Notes under the pieces: model-generated | Database searches by the model: none | Told to the model about the DNA's origin: nothing | What the model saw: the letters and a program-made list of their open reading frames with translations, nothing else | Assembly: GCA_963807865.1 (NCBI GenBank) | Contig: CAWEDK010000009.1 | Coordinates: 372,001-436,000 of the forward strand | DNA length: 64,000 nt | Direction: 5' to 3' | Source of the DNA: VAZQ01 sp963807865 | GTDB taxonomy: Bacteria > Pseudomonadota > Alphaproteobacteria > Rhizobiales > Xanthobacteraceae | Program-made: the position numbers and the translations under genes | Shown: positions 1 through 9,225 of the stretch, in pieces | How the letters are laid out: each line of letters opens with the position of its first letter | Position numbering within the stretch: the first letter of the stretch is position 1

Positions 1-330
1 ACCGATGGACCAGCGCCGGCTCACGGCGCGCAGCCCCACACGCTCGCGCCGTCCGACAGCGACATGGCCACGGCGTTCGACAAGGTCGACATAGCGCCCG
101 GTTTGCCGGCGCCGTACGCGAGTCTCGTCCTGCTCGATCCGGGCGGCGAGGTGCGGGCGCTGGAGGACGTCGAGGCCGAGGTCATCCGCTTCGCGATTGC
201 GCACTATCGCGGGCAGATGTCGGAGGTCGCCCGCCGGTTGCGAATCGGTCGCTCGACGCTCTACCGCAAGCTCGATGCGCTGGAAGCTGATGGCGGCAAG
301 TCCGCCGGGGATCGCGTTGCATTCGAGTAA
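1..330 (+). CDS. C-terminal part of an NtrC-family (sigma-54) response regulator
   Basis: The frame is open from the first base of the window and stops at 328-330, so only the C-terminus is present. The last about 40 residues form a Fis-type helix-turn-helix: an acidic helix (EDVEAEVIRFAIAHYRG) followed by SEVARRLRIGRSTLYRKL, the typical end of sigma-54-dependent activators. The AAA+ and receiver domains would lie upstream, outside the window. The residues before the HTH are a linker. The family call is strong; the specific regulator cannot be named. Confidence 0.8.
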   Translation, partial: TDGPAPAHGAQPHTLAPSDSDMATAFDKVDIAPGLPAPYASLVLLDPGGEVRALEDVEAEVIRFAIAHYRGQMSEVARRLRIGRSTLYRKLDALEADGGKSAGDRVAFE

Positions 331-540
331 CACGCGGCGAAAAAATGGCGTCCGCGCTCCAGCAGCGCGTTGTAGCGAGGTAACAGCGCGCCAAAATTGG
401 CCCCAATCGCCCGCGACAGTCGCCGGTGCCTGTTGCGCCACCTCGCAATTCAAGTGAGGTTCGCAGGCGGGACGGTGGATTCTAAAAGTCGGGCCCCTCA
501 TGCGTGAGGTGTGCCCAGCAAAAGATCGGGGAGCACTTCC

Positions 541-2487
541 ATGAGCGGCGTCCGTTACGATCGCATACTCGCTAGCACGGCGTTGGCCCTGATTTTTGCG
601 GCGCCAATCGGCGAGGCGCGCTCCCAGGATGTCCGAATCACCGCGCAGGTGACCGCGGTTGCGGCGGTGTCCGCGCCGGCGACCAATCGCAAGCCGTCTG
701 TGGACGAGGAACTCAAGCCGGCTGAAGCGCCTGCCAATGCCACTAGCACGACACCGGTGAAGCAGCCTGCGGTGCCGATGCCGCCAGCGATCACGCCGGC
801 CGGGTCCACCAATTCGACTGCCGAGGCCCCCGTCGCCGCGCCGGATCCGCTCGCGTCGCTCAACCCTGCCGACCGGGCGATTGCGGAGAAGGTGCGCGAC
901 CTGCTCGCTGCCAAGAACGACCGGATTTTCTCCGGCAAGAAGGAGCGCGCGGCCGTCGAGGCGTTCTACCAAAATCGCAATCTCGCGCCGCTGTGGTTCG
1001 ACAACGGCATCGAGAGCCCGCGCACCAAGGCAGTCGCGGCGCGCCTCAAGGCCGCCGACACCGACGGCCTCGATGCCGGCGACTACAAGGTCCCGAATTT
1101 CGCCAATCTGTCCGGCGCGGATGCGCAGGCCGAGGCCGAACTGAAGATGACGCAGGTGGTCCTCACCTACGCCCGTCATGTTCAGGCCGGGCGCTTCCCG
1201 TTCTCGCGGGTGAGCAGCAACAACATCGAACTGCCGCAGGCGCCGCCCGAAGCGACCGACGTGTTGACCAAGGTCGCGGACGCTCAGGATGCCGGCCGCG
1301 CGCTCGACCAGTTCAGCCCGCCGCACGAGGCCTACCAGAAGCTGAAGGCGGCGCTGGCCGAGATGCGCGGCAAATCCCACGCCGGCCGTAAGGAAATCGG
1401 CGACGGTCCGCTGCTCAAGCTGGTCAGCAAGACTCCGATGGAAGATGCCCGCGTGCCGATGCTGCGCGAGCGCCTCGGGATCGCTGGCGAGCCTTCAGAC
1501 CTCAAGTATGACGCCAAGCTCGTCGAGGCGGTGAAGAAGTTCCAGAAGGCGAACGACCTGCCGACGACCGGAAACCTCGACGGCAAGACGATCAGGGAAC
1601 TCAACGGGCCGGCGAAGAGCCAGCAGATCGACATCATCCTCGCCAACATGGAGCGTTGGCGCTGGTATCCGCGCGATCTCGGCAAGGCCTATTCGATGGT
1701 CAACCAGCCCGACTTCACGCTCAAGGTGGTGAAGGAAGGCAGCACGCTGTGGACCACCCGAGTCGTCATCGGCAGCCCCGACAAGGCGACGCCGCTGCTG
1801 ACCGAGACGATGAAATACATCACCGTCAACCCGACCTGGAACGTCCCGCCGTCGATCGTGAACAATGAATATCTACCGGCATTGCAGCAGGATCCGACCG
1901 TCCTGGCGCGCATGGGGCTCAAGGTGAGCTACAACCGCGACGGCAGCGTGCACATCTCGCAGCCGCCGGGCGAAGCCAATGCGCTGGGCCGCATCCGCTT
2001 CAACTTTCCCAACCGGTTCCTGGTCTATCAGCACGATACGAATGAGAAGCATTATTTCTCGCGTGACGTCCGCGCCTACAGCCACGGCTGCATGCGAGTG
2101 CAGGACCCAGCGAAGTACGCCGAAGTCATTCTGAGCCTGGCCCGGCCGCAGGATGGCTACACCGCGGACCGCATCAAGAAAATGTATGGCACCACCGAGA
2201 CCGACATTCAGTTCTCGACACAGATTCCGGTCCATCTGACCTATCAGAGCGCGTTCGTGGACGATGACGGCAAACTGCAGTTCCGCCGCGACGTCTATGG
2301 TCTCGACGGCCGCACCATCGCGGCGCTCAAGAGCGAGCGGGCAGTGGTCGAGCCCCAGCAGGAGCGGGCGAAGGAAATCGCTTCGAACGGATCGAGACGC
2401 GCGCAACCGACGCGTTCCGTCTCGTTCTTCGAGTCGATCTTTGGCGGTGGAAGCCGTCCGGTGCCGCCGCGCCGCGTCACGCGCTGA
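541..2487 (+). CDS. L,D-transpeptidase, YcbB-like, with peptidoglycan-binding domain
   Basis: Exported enzyme that makes 3-3 cross-links in peptidoglycan or anchors proteins to it. The ATG at 541 is preceded by GGGGAG at good spacing; a GTG at 511 is in frame but less convincing. The N-terminus is a signal sequence, followed by an Ala/Pro-rich linker to about residue 105, a helical scaffold region, a peptidoglycan-binding repeat near residues 320-355 and a YkuD catalytic domain. The catalytic signature AYSHGCMRV has its cysteine near residue 517. The C-terminus is basic. About 648 residues fits large alphaproteobacterial YcbB-type enzymes. A strong hairpin terminator follows, and a DUF882 cell-wall protein is next on the same strand. 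Confidence 0.92.
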   Translation: MSGVRYDRILASTALALIFAAPIGEARSQDVRITAQVTAVAAVSAPATNRKPSVDEELKPAEAPANATSTTPVKQPAVPMPPAITPAGSTNSTAEAPVAAPDPLASLNPADRAIAEKVRDLLAAKNDRIFSGKKERAAVEAFYQNRNLAPLWFDNGIESPRTKAVAARLKAADTDGLDAGDYKVPNFANLSGADAQAEAELKMTQVVLTYARHVQAGRFPFSRVSSNNIELPQAPPEATDVLTKVADAQDAGRALDQFSPPHEAYQKLKAALAEMRGKSHAGRKEIGDGPLLKLVSKTPMEDARVPMLRERLGIAGEPSDLKYDAKLVEAVKKFQKANDLPTTGNLDGKTIRELNGPAKSQQIDIILANMERWRWYPRDLGKAYSMVNQPDFTLKVVKEGSTLWTTRVVIGSPDKATPLLTETMKYITVNPTWNVPPSIVNNEYLPALQQDPTVLARMGLKVSYNRDGSVHISQPPGEANALGRIRFNFPNRFLVYQHDTNEKHYFSRDVRAYSHGCMRVQDPAKYAEVILSLARPQDGYTADRIKKMYGTTETDIQFSTQIPVHLTYQSAFVDDDGKLQFRRDVYGLDGRTIAALKSERAVVEPQQERAKEIASNGSRRAQPTRSVSFFESIFGGGSRPVPPRRVTR

Positions 2488-2505
2488 GCAGCATACGAGT
2501 TACAC

Positions 2506-2538
2506 AACGGGCGCCGTTCTGACTGGACGGCGCCCGTT
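2506..2538 (+). terminator. Rho-independent-type hairpin after the L,D-transpeptidase
   Basis: Perfect 12-bp inverted repeat (AACGGGCGCCGT and its complement) around a 9-nt loop, starting 19 bases after the stop codon. No long T-run follows, but stem strength and position support termination. Confidence 0.7.
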
Positions 2539-2768
2539 AACTATTTCAGAACGGTTTCCCTCCGCGGCCATTTTTCGCCATAGTCCCCTGTCACGTTTGG
2601 TCTATCGGGGGGGACTGGGCGCGCGGGAATCTTCCGTCAACCTTTCCCTAATTAGCACTGCGTTAGCCAAGTTTGTCGCGGCAGGGGTGCCGTGACCGAC
2701 GATGGTGCTTGCACGGTAGCAGGTCGCTGCCGTGCAGCGTGGCCGACGCAATTAATAAGGGTTGGCAC

Positions 2769-4547
2769 GTGACGGTCCAGGTCGCGCCTACGCATCGTTC
2801 GATGTTGCGTTCCGTCCGCGCCGCTTCAAGCTGCTGTAGTCTTGTGGCGCTCCTGCTGTTCGGTTGCGCGGTGCTGCAGACGACCAATGCCGCCGGCGAG
2901 ACGCGTACGATCGCCTTCCACAACACGCACACCAAAGAAAACCTCACGATCACCTACAAGGTGAACGGGCGCTATGACCCGGAGGCCCTCAAGAAGATCG
3001 ACCACTTCATGCGGGACTGGCGGGAAAACCAGCCGACCAGGATGGACCCCGAGTTGATCGACTTGTTGTGGGAGGTGCATCGCGAGACTGGCGCGCGCGA
3101 GCCGATCTCGGTGGTCTGCGGCTTTCGCTCGCCCGAAACCAACAACATGCTGAGGCAGCGGTCGAGGGGCGTGGCCAAGGCGAGCCAGCATATGCTCGGC
3201 AAGGCCATCGACTTCTTCATTCCCGGCGTTTCGACTGACGAGTTGCGCGCTGCCGGCATGCGCGCGCAGCGCGGCGGCGTCGGCTTTTATGGAACCTCGG
3301 CGTTCGTCCACATGGACACCGGCAGCGTGCGCCATTGGCCCCGTCTGCCGGAAGCTCAGGTCGCGAAGATACTGTCGAAAGGACAACTCGCCAGCCACAA
3401 TGCCTCGGATGACCGTTCGACCCGGCGCGTGAGCGTCGCGGAAGCGCAGGTCACCCGCAGCGGCACGCCGAGTTCGATGCCGTCGTTTCTGAGCAAGCTG
3501 TTCGGCGGCGGCGACGACCATGAGAACGACGCCGAATCGACCGCAGCCGCGACGGCGCCGGCAGAGACCGCGCCGGCTGCTCCGAAGATCGCTCGCGCCG
3601 CAATGGCCGCACGCGCGCCCGATAAGCCTGCCATCGTGGCCGCCGCGCCCGAGCCGCGCCGCGAGAAGGCCGTTGCCGCTCCGATGCCGCAGGCGAAGCC
3701 TGTCAGGGCCGAAACCTATCAGGTTGCCTCGGCGGGGTCGGTTCCAGTCAAACTTGGAAACCACGAGGTTGCATCCGGCACTTCGACACCGATCCGCTCG
3801 GAGAGCTTCCAGGTGGCGCAAGCATCGTCCCCGTTACCGGTGCGGGCCGAGACCGATACACCTGCGCCGGGCGTGTCGCCGGTTCGGCCGGCGCAGGCCG
3901 CGAACTCCGTCGGCCGCTCGAACATGTCGGCGAATGACGTCATCTCCGATCGCGGCTATTGGCAGGGCTTGCCGAACAACGAAACCGCGGATGCCGGGCA
4001 GACCACCGTCGCGCGTTCCGCGTCAGCAGCGCGCCGCGCCACGGGCGAAAAGGTCGCGACCGCAAACGTTGCGCCTTGGCCGGTTGCGGACCGCGGAAAC
4101 GAGCGCGCGCCTGGCGTCGGTGCCTTGTCGTACGCCGCACAACCTGCATCAACCGTTGCACGGACGTTGCCATCCAGCGCAGGTAACACTCGGGTCGCGG
4201 CAGTGAACCCGGATGCCTCCGTCGGCGCCCGTCGCGCGGACGAGCCTGGGCTGTCGGCCACGGAGCGCAAGGGGCCAGACGTTGTGCAAGTCGGTGACCG
4301 CTTCAACGATCCCTGGGTGCGCGCGATGATGGTCAGCCCCAGCGCACAGCGGTTCATGAAGACGACGCTTTACGGCACGCAGGACTTCCGCGGCCTTGGA
4401 TCGCTGCTCGCCAAACCAGCGGCCGTCCTGTCGATGAAATTCGTCGACGATCCGATGAACGGGATGAGCACCGAGAAGTTCGGTGGCAGCGCGGTGGCAT
4501 TCACGCCCAGCATCAGCTTTGTCCCGCGCACCGCTTCGCTGCGCTAG
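2769..4547 (+). CDS. DUF882 / M15-like peptidoglycan-binding secreted protein with long Ala/Pro-rich tail
   Basis: The N-terminal domain belongs to the DUF882 (YcbK-like, peptidase M15A fold) family. SQHMLGKAIDFF (about residue 140) and FVHMDTG (about residue 180) supply the His/Asp/His zinc-ligand pattern. GTG 2769 is chosen because AAGGG lies 8 bases upstream; ATG 2802 is an alternative. A hydrophobic signal segment ends in LLLFGC, which loosely resembles a lipobox. After about residue 215 the protein continues for about 370 low-complexity residues, including three imperfect copies of a short motif (VRAETYQVA, IRSESFQVA, VRAETDTPA). Its position just after an L,D-transpeptidase suggests a cell-envelope role. 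Enzymatic activity is unproven. Confidence 0.8.
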   Translation: MTVQVAPTHRSMLRSVRAASSCCSLVALLLFGCAVLQTTNAAGETRTIAFHNTHTKENLTITYKVNGRYDPEALKKIDHFMRDWRENQPTRMDPELIDLLWEVHRETGAREPISVVCGFRSPETNNMLRQRSRGVAKASQHMLGKAIDFFIPGVSTDELRAAGMRAQRGGVGFYGTSAFVHMDTGSVRHWPRLPEAQVAKILSKGQLASHNASDDRSTRRVSVAEAQVTRSGTPSSMPSFLSKLFGGGDDHENDAESTAAATAPAETAPAAPKIARAAMAARAPDKPAIVAAAPEPRREKAVAAPMPQAKPVRAETYQVASAGSVPVKLGNHEVASGTSTPIRSESFQVAQASSPLPVRAETDTPAPGVSPVRPAQAANSVGRSNMSANDVISDRGYWQGLPNNETADAGQTTVARSASAARRATGEKVATANVAPWPVADRGNERAPGVGALSYAAQPASTVARTLPSSAGNTRVAAVNPDASVGARRADEPGLSATERKGPDVVQVGDRFNDPWVRAMMVSPSAQRFMKTTLYGTQDFRGLGSLLAKPAAVLSMKFVDDPMNGMSTEKFGGSAVAFTPSISFVPRTASLR

Positions 4548-4637
4548 GACCACGATCTCCGAACGATGATCGCGCTTTCATGGGCTCGCGAAGCCCAGCG
4601 AGGCCAATCCTTTGCTTAGTTGAACCCTGAGATGTCG

Positions 4638-4660
4638 ATGCCCGCGACAAGCGCGGGCAT
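4638..4660. repeat. REP-like hairpin with ACAAG loop
   Basis: Perfect 9-bp stem ATGCCCGCG / CGCGGGCAT around the loop ACAAG. It lies between the convergent DUF882 gene and gapR and may terminate both. Similar hairpins occur at 10760 and 45934. Confidence 0.7.
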
Positions 4661-4683
4661 TCGGATCTGATGGGAACGTCTGT

Positions 4684-4986
4684 CTAGGTAGGGGTGCAAT
4701 TGCAATTGAGCATGCCGAGCGCGTGCAAATAGGTCTCCAGGATGGCTTCCTGCTCCTTGCGTTCGTCGACGTCCTGCTTTCGCAGCCTCACGACGGTCCG
4801 CAGAGCCTTGACGTCAAAGCCGCTGGACTTGGCTTCAGCGTAGACGTCGCGGATGTCGTCCGAGATGGTTTTCTTCTCTTCTTCCAGCCGCTCGACGCGC
4901 TCGACGAAAGCCTTCAGATGATCCTTGGCAAAGCGGGTGGCGGGTTGCTCGTCGTCCTGCTGCTTTACGGCGGCTGCGGTAGCCAT
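4684..4986 (-). CDS. gapR: GapR-family nucleoid-associated DNA-binding protein (DUF2312)
   Basis: 100-residue protein. The core (ERLEEEKKTISDDIRDVYAEAKSSGFD, then a basic LRTVVRLRKQD helix and ILETYLHALGM) matches the GapR/DUF2312 family, which in Caulobacter binds overtwisted AT-rich DNA and helps topoisomerases. The start is supported by GGAGGAG just upstream. The short Gln/Asp-rich N-terminus and the NCNCTPT C-terminal tail are outside the core. It lies upstream of nothing obvious in an operon; a DUF1244 gene is next on the same strand. Confidence 0.92.
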   Translation of the reverse strand: MATAAAVKQQDDEQPATRFAKDHLKAFVERVERLEEEKKTISDDIRDVYAEAKSSGFDVKALRTVVRLRKQDVDERKEQEAILETYLHALGMLNCNCTPT

Positions 4987-5103
4987 AGAACTCTCCTCCA
5001 GTGACTCAAAACGAGGGCCTTGGGAGGAGAGGTTTCGGAAGCGCAGCCACGAACGTCAAGGTCGAGCACGACTCTTCCACAGCCGTGCACAGCAAGAAAT
5101 AAA

Positions 5104-5403
5104 TCAGTGCTTGTGGGCCTTGTCGAACTTCGTCAGTTGGTCCTTGGGGGCTTCGGTCTGATTCTTGGCCTTCCATTCCTCGTAGGGCATGCCGTAGATC
5201 GCCTCGCGGCTTTGATCTTTGGTCATTTTCACGCCCTGGGCGTCGGCTGCCTCTTTCATCCAGTTCGAGAGGCAATTGCGGCAGAAGCCGGCGAGATTCA
5301 TCAGGTCGATGTTCTGTACGTCGATGCGGGTGCGCAAATGCTCGACCAGACGCCGGAATGCGGCGGCTTCGAGCTCGGTGCGGGTCTTGTCGTTCAAATT
5401 CAT
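5104..5403 (-). CDS. DUF1244 family protein
   Basis: 99-residue soluble protein with the family core FRRLVEHLRTRIDVQNIDLM and NLAGFCRNCLSNWMKEAA, followed by a YGMPYEEWKAK segment. Two cysteines (CRNC) could bind a metal or be structural. The ATG is preceded by a GGAGAG ribosome site. The function of the family is unknown; it is common in alpha- and gammaproteobacteria. The 120 bases between it and gapR hold no clear terminator. Confidence 0.85.
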   Translation of the reverse strand: MNLNDKTRTELEAAAFRRLVEHLRTRIDVQNIDLMNLAGFCRNCLSNWMKEAADAQGVKMTKDQSREAIYGMPYEEWKAKNQTEAPKDQLTKFDKAHKH

Positions 5404-5625
5404 GGCGCGTCTCTCCGCGGTACGCGTGATGCGATGTTATCGGCCGGAACATAGTGACTGGGAAGGGCTGTTTCCAGCGGGAGCGGCGTGCGGGATGTGC
5501 TATTGAGCGGGGCTTGCAGTGACCGAGAGGGCGCGCACCGGCATGCTTCTGCGGAAGACGATTTGGACCCTCGCCGAACGGGCTCGAAATCTCCGGCTTC
5601 GAAATGCCGGCGCCGAGTGCGGCGC

Positions 5626-6918
5626 GTGACCGCCGCGCAGCGCGGTTTTCTGGATGAGCTGTACCGCACCGCGGTAGCAGCCGCGCACCCGTCCGGCTGC
5701 CTTACGCCGCATTTGCCGCCGCCACCGCCATCCGGCCGGCTGATCGTGCTCGCGGCCGGCAAAGCCGCCGGCGCTATGACGGAAACTGCCGAGCGGCACT
5801 ACCTCGACACGTGCGCGTTGCCGGCCAGCCGCATCGCGGGCGTTGCGGTCACGCGGCCGGGTTATGCGCGCCCCACCCGGGTGGTGCGCCTAGTCGAGGG
5901 CGGGCACCCGGTACCGGACGAAGCGGGTCTTGCAGCCACCCTCGACACGCTCGCGCTCGCGGACGGCGCCGGGCCGGACGATCTCGTGCTGGCCCTGGTG
6001 TCCGGCGGCGCGTCGGCCAATTGGATTGCGCCGGCGCCCGGTATTTCGCTCGCCGAAAAGCAGTCCGTGACGCGTTCATTGCTCGCCTCGGGTGCGGCGA
6101 TCGCCGAGATGAACACGCTGCGCAAGCATCTGTCCCGTATCAAGGGCGGTCGGCTTGCCCAACGCGCCTACCCGGCCCGGATTGTCACGGTCGCGATCTC
6201 GGACGTGCCCGGCGACGATCCGGCGGTGATCGGCTCCGGTCCGACCGTGCCGGATCGGACCACGTTGGCGCAGGCCCGTGCGATCGTTGAACGCTACCGG
6301 CTCGCTGTGCCGCCGTCGGTTGCTCGCGCGCTCACCGATCCGGCGAACGAAACCCCCAAGCCGGGCGATCCGGTGTTTGACGCGAGCTCGTTCGCATTGG
6401 CGGCCCGGCCGGCAGAGGCTTTCGACGCCGCCGCGGCGGCCGTGCGCGAAGGGGGCTACGAGTGCATCCAGCTTGGCACTGCCCTTGAGGGCGAAGCCCG
6501 TGACGTTGCCGTGACCCATGCGCGGATCGCGCACGACTTGCGGGCGGCGGGCCGCCGCGCCGTCGTTCTGTCGGGGGGCGAATTGACCGTAACGCTGCGC
6601 GGGCCGGGGCGCGGCGGACCCAACCAGGAATACGCTCTGGCGTTGGCTATGGCGCTGGCCGGCGCGCCCGGCATTGCGGCGCTGGCGGCCGATACCGACG
6701 GCACCGACGGCGGCGGGGGGCGGGCGGAGGACCCGGCCGGGGCCTTTATTGACCAGACGACGCTCGCCAGGGCGGGCCGGCTTGGCCTCGATCCGGCCGT
6801 CTTTCTTGCTGACAACAATTCGTCGGAATTCTTTGAAAAACTTGGCGACGTGTTGGCACCCGGTCCGACCTACACCAACGTCAATGATTTCAGGGCGATC
6901 CTCGTTGACAGCCCCTAA
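5626..6918 (+). CDS. Glycerate 2-kinase (GckA/TtuD, MOFRL family)
   Basis: Phosphorylates D-glycerate to 2-phosphoglycerate, linking the serine cycle, tartrate or glyoxylate metabolism to glycolysis. The reading frame opens at 5488, but homology begins at AAQRGFLDELYRTAV, so the GTG at 5626 (or GTG 5617) is preferred. Visible motifs are LIVLAAGKAAGAM near the N-terminus, LVSGGASANW in the middle and, in the C-terminal MOFRL domain, VVLSGGELTVTLRG, GGPNQEYALALA and ADTDGTDG. Length of about 430 residues is normal. Pyruvate kinase lies two genes downstream, consistent with lower-glycolysis metabolism. Confidence 0.9.
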   Translation: MTAAQRGFLDELYRTAVAAAHPSGCLTPHLPPPPPSGRLIVLAAGKAAGAMTETAERHYLDTCALPASRIAGVAVTRPGYARPTRVVRLVEGGHPVPDEAGLAATLDTLALADGAGPDDLVLALVSGGASANWIAPAPGISLAEKQSVTRSLLASGAAIAEMNTLRKHLSRIKGGRLAQRAYPARIVTVAISDVPGDDPAVIGSGPTVPDRTTLAQARAIVERYRLAVPPSVARALTDPANETPKPGDPVFDASSFALAARPAEAFDAAAAAVREGGYECIQLGTALEGEARDVAVTHARIAHDLRAAGRRAVVLSGGELTVTLRGPGRGGPNQEYALALAMALAGAPGIAALAADTDGTDGGGGRAEDPAGAFIDQTTLARAGRLGLDPAVFLADNNSSEFFEKLGDVLAPGPTYTNVNDFRAILVDSP

Positions 6919-6975
6919 GGTTCCAGTGATATCCGGTGCGGGTTGAGGTCCCGGCCGGCGGTGGGGAATAGACAC

Positions 6976-7527
6976 ATGAGGCACCGATTGGGCGCAGCAT
7001 CCTCGTCTTGGAGCTGGCTCCGGCTTCTTCCCGGCGCGCCATTCGTCGCAGCCGCGTTGCTGGTTTCGGAGCCGGCACACGCCGATTTCCGCCTATGCAA
7101 CAACACCTCGAGCCGGGTCGGCATCGCGATCGGCTACAAGGAAAACGAAACCTGGACCACCGAAGGCTGGTGGAACATTGCCGCCCGCAGCTGTGAGACC
7201 ATCCTGCGCGGCGGACTGGTGGCCCGTTTCTACTACATCTATGCGGTCGACTATGATCGTGGCGGCGAGTGGTCGGGCCAAGCCTACATGTGCTCGCGGG
7301 AGAAAGAATTTACCATCAAGGGCACCGAGGACTGTTTGGCGCGCGGCTTCGATCGCACCGGCTATTTTGAGGTCGATACCGGCGACCAGCCGTCGTGGAC
7401 CGTCCAGCTCACCGAAACGGCCGACCAGGCCCCGATGCAGCCGCTGCAGTCGCGCGTTCCGCTGGTACCGACGACGCCACCCGCCAGCCCCAAGCAGAAC
7501 ACACCGCCAGCGAAAGGCCGCAACTGA
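6976..7527 (+). CDS. DUF1036 secreted protein
   Basis: The mature part starts ADFRLCNNTSSRVGIAIGYK, the hallmark of DUF1036, and continues with WTTEGWWNI and an RGGLVARFYY segment. A signal peptide with a hydrophobic core precedes an Ala-His-Ala cleavage site. ATG 6976 has GGGGAA upstream and is preferred over a TTG at 6943. The Pro/Gln-rich C-terminus is disordered. Function is unknown; the family is small, periplasmic and alphaproteobacterial. Confidence 0.85.
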   Translation: MRHRLGAASSSWSWLRLLPGAPFVAAALLVSEPAHADFRLCNNTSSRVGIAIGYKENETWTTEGWWNIAARSCETILRGGLVARFYYIYAVDYDRGGEWSGQAYMCSREKEFTIKGTEDCLARGFDRTGYFEVDTGDQPSWTVQLTETADQAPMQPLQSRVPLVPTTPPASPKQNTPPAKGRN

Positions 7528-7737
7528 TCGGCACAATCGGCGCGTGCTCGGGTCGTCCGCGGAAGCCAGTCACCAGAGTTTCCTACCGAAAATGCATAGC
7601 CTAAGGTGCCGGGATTCCTGCTTGCGCGTCGTGCAACCGGGAACGAGCGGGGCGTGTGTCACATTCGGGTGCGACAAAGTGTATGGTGACGTGATGAGTC
7701 GATCCGCGATGTTTCCTTTTGAAGTGACTGTGATGTG

Positions 7738-9171
7738 ATGCGACGTCTGCGCCGCACCAAAATTGTCGCCACGCTCGGCCCGGCGTCTTCCGACCAAACC
7801 GCGATCGCGAAGCTATTCCGGGCCGGCGCAGACGTCTTCCGCATCAACATGAGCCACACCACGCATGTCCGCATGCGCGAACTGGTAGCGGCCATCCGTA
7901 CGACCGAGACAGAGCACAACCGTCCGATCGGTATTCTGTTGGACTTGCAGGGCCCGAAGCTCCGTGTCGGCAGCTTCGCCGGCGGACCGGCAGCACTGGT
8001 CGCGGGCGAGAGCTTCGTGCTCGACGCCGATCCGGCGCCCGGCGATGTCAGGCGTGTGCACTTGCCGCATCCGGAAATCATCGCCGCCATCGAGCCCGGT
8101 CACAGCCTGCTGCTCGACGACGGCAAGATCAGGCTCACCGCCACCGAGGTGACGAAGGGCCGGATCGTCACCCGTGTCGAGGTCGGCGGCAAGTTGTCGG
8201 ATCGCAAGGGCGTGAGCCTGCCCGACACCGTGGTGCCGTTCTCTGCGCTCACCGAGAAGGATCGCTCCGATCTCGAAGCCGGGCTCGACGCCGGTGTCGA
8301 CTGGGTGGCGCTCTCGTTCGTGCAGCGGCCGGAGGATATCGCCGAGGCGAAGAAGATCACGCGTGGCCGCGCCGCCGTGATGGCGAAGATCGAGAAGCCG
8401 CAGGCGGTCAACCGGCTCGACGAAATCCTCGACCTCACCGATGCGCTGATGGTGGCGCGGGGCGATCTTGGCGTCGAGATGCCGCTCGAACGCGTTCCGG
8501 GCGTGCAGAAGCAAATGACGCGCGCGTCGCGCCGCGCCGGCAAGCCGGTGGTGGTGGCGACGCAGATGCTGGAATCGATGATCACCGCGCCAGTGCCGAC
8601 ACGCGCCGAGGTTTCCGACGTGGCGACTGCGATCTTCGAGGGCGCCGACGCTGTGATGCTGTCGGCAGAATCCGCCGCCGGTCAGTATCCGGTCGAGGCG
8701 GTCGCCACCATGAACCGCATCGCCGAGGAGGTGGAGCGCGATCCGATCTACCGCACCATCATCCATGCCCAGCGCACCGAGCCGGAGGCGACTGGCGCCG
8801 ACGCCATCGCGGCGGCTGCGCGTGGCATCGCTGAGACGCTCGACCTGTCAGCCATCGTCTGCTGGACGTCGTCCGGCTCGACGGCGCTGCGCGTCGCGCG
8901 CGAACGCCCAGCCTCGCCGATCGTGGCGATCTCGCCCAAGCTTTCGACCGGCCGACGGCTTTCGCTGGTGTGGGGAGTGCATTGTATCGTGGCGGAGGAC
9001 GCGCACGATCTTGACGACATGGTCGAGCGTGCGTGCCGGCTCGCCTTTAAGGATGGTTTCACCCGCGCCGGCCAGCGAGTTATTATCGTGGCGGGCGTGC
9101 CGCTCGGTACGCCAGGCGCCACCAACATGCTGCGGATCGCGTTCGTCGGCGCGGATGCGGCGCGGGAGTAG
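7738..9171 (+). CDS. pyk: Pyruvate kinase
   Basis: Converts phosphoenolpyruvate and ADP to pyruvate and ATP. The N-terminus RRTKIVATLGPASS is canonical; a GTG one codon upstream is also possible. Other signatures are INMSHTT, ILLDLQGPKLR, VMAKIEKPQAV with the catalytic lysine, MVARGDLGVEMP and TQMLESM. The C-terminal domain carries VCWTSSGSTALRVAR. About 477 residues is full length, and the reading frame is intact. Confidence 0.97.
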   Translation: MRRLRRTKIVATLGPASSDQTAIAKLFRAGADVFRINMSHTTHVRMRELVAAIRTTETEHNRPIGILLDLQGPKLRVGSFAGGPAALVAGESFVLDADPAPGDVRRVHLPHPEIIAAIEPGHSLLLDDGKIRLTATEVTKGRIVTRVEVGGKLSDRKGVSLPDTVVPFSALTEKDRSDLEAGLDAGVDWVALSFVQRPEDIAEAKKITRGRAAVMAKIEKPQAVNRLDEILDLTDALMVARGDLGVEMPLERVPGVQKQMTRASRRAGKPVVVATQMLESMITAPVPTRAEVSDVATAIFEGADAVMLSAESAAGQYPVEAVATMNRIAEEVERDPIYRTIIHAQRTEPEATGADAIAAAARGIAETLDLSAIVCWTSSGSTALRVARERPASPIVAISPKLSTGRRLSLVWGVHCIVAEDAHDLDDMVERACRLAFKDGFTRAGQRVIIVAGVPLGTPGATNMLRIAFVGADAARE

Positions 9172-9225
9172 CTAGCGCCCGCACAGCCCTCCGGTCATGG
9201 CCCGCGCCAGACCAGCCGCTTCAAT

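Noticed and set aside
6076..7080. 334-residue minus-strand frame over glycerate kinase and DUF1036
   Set aside because: No motifs; overlaps two clearly identified genes on the other strand.
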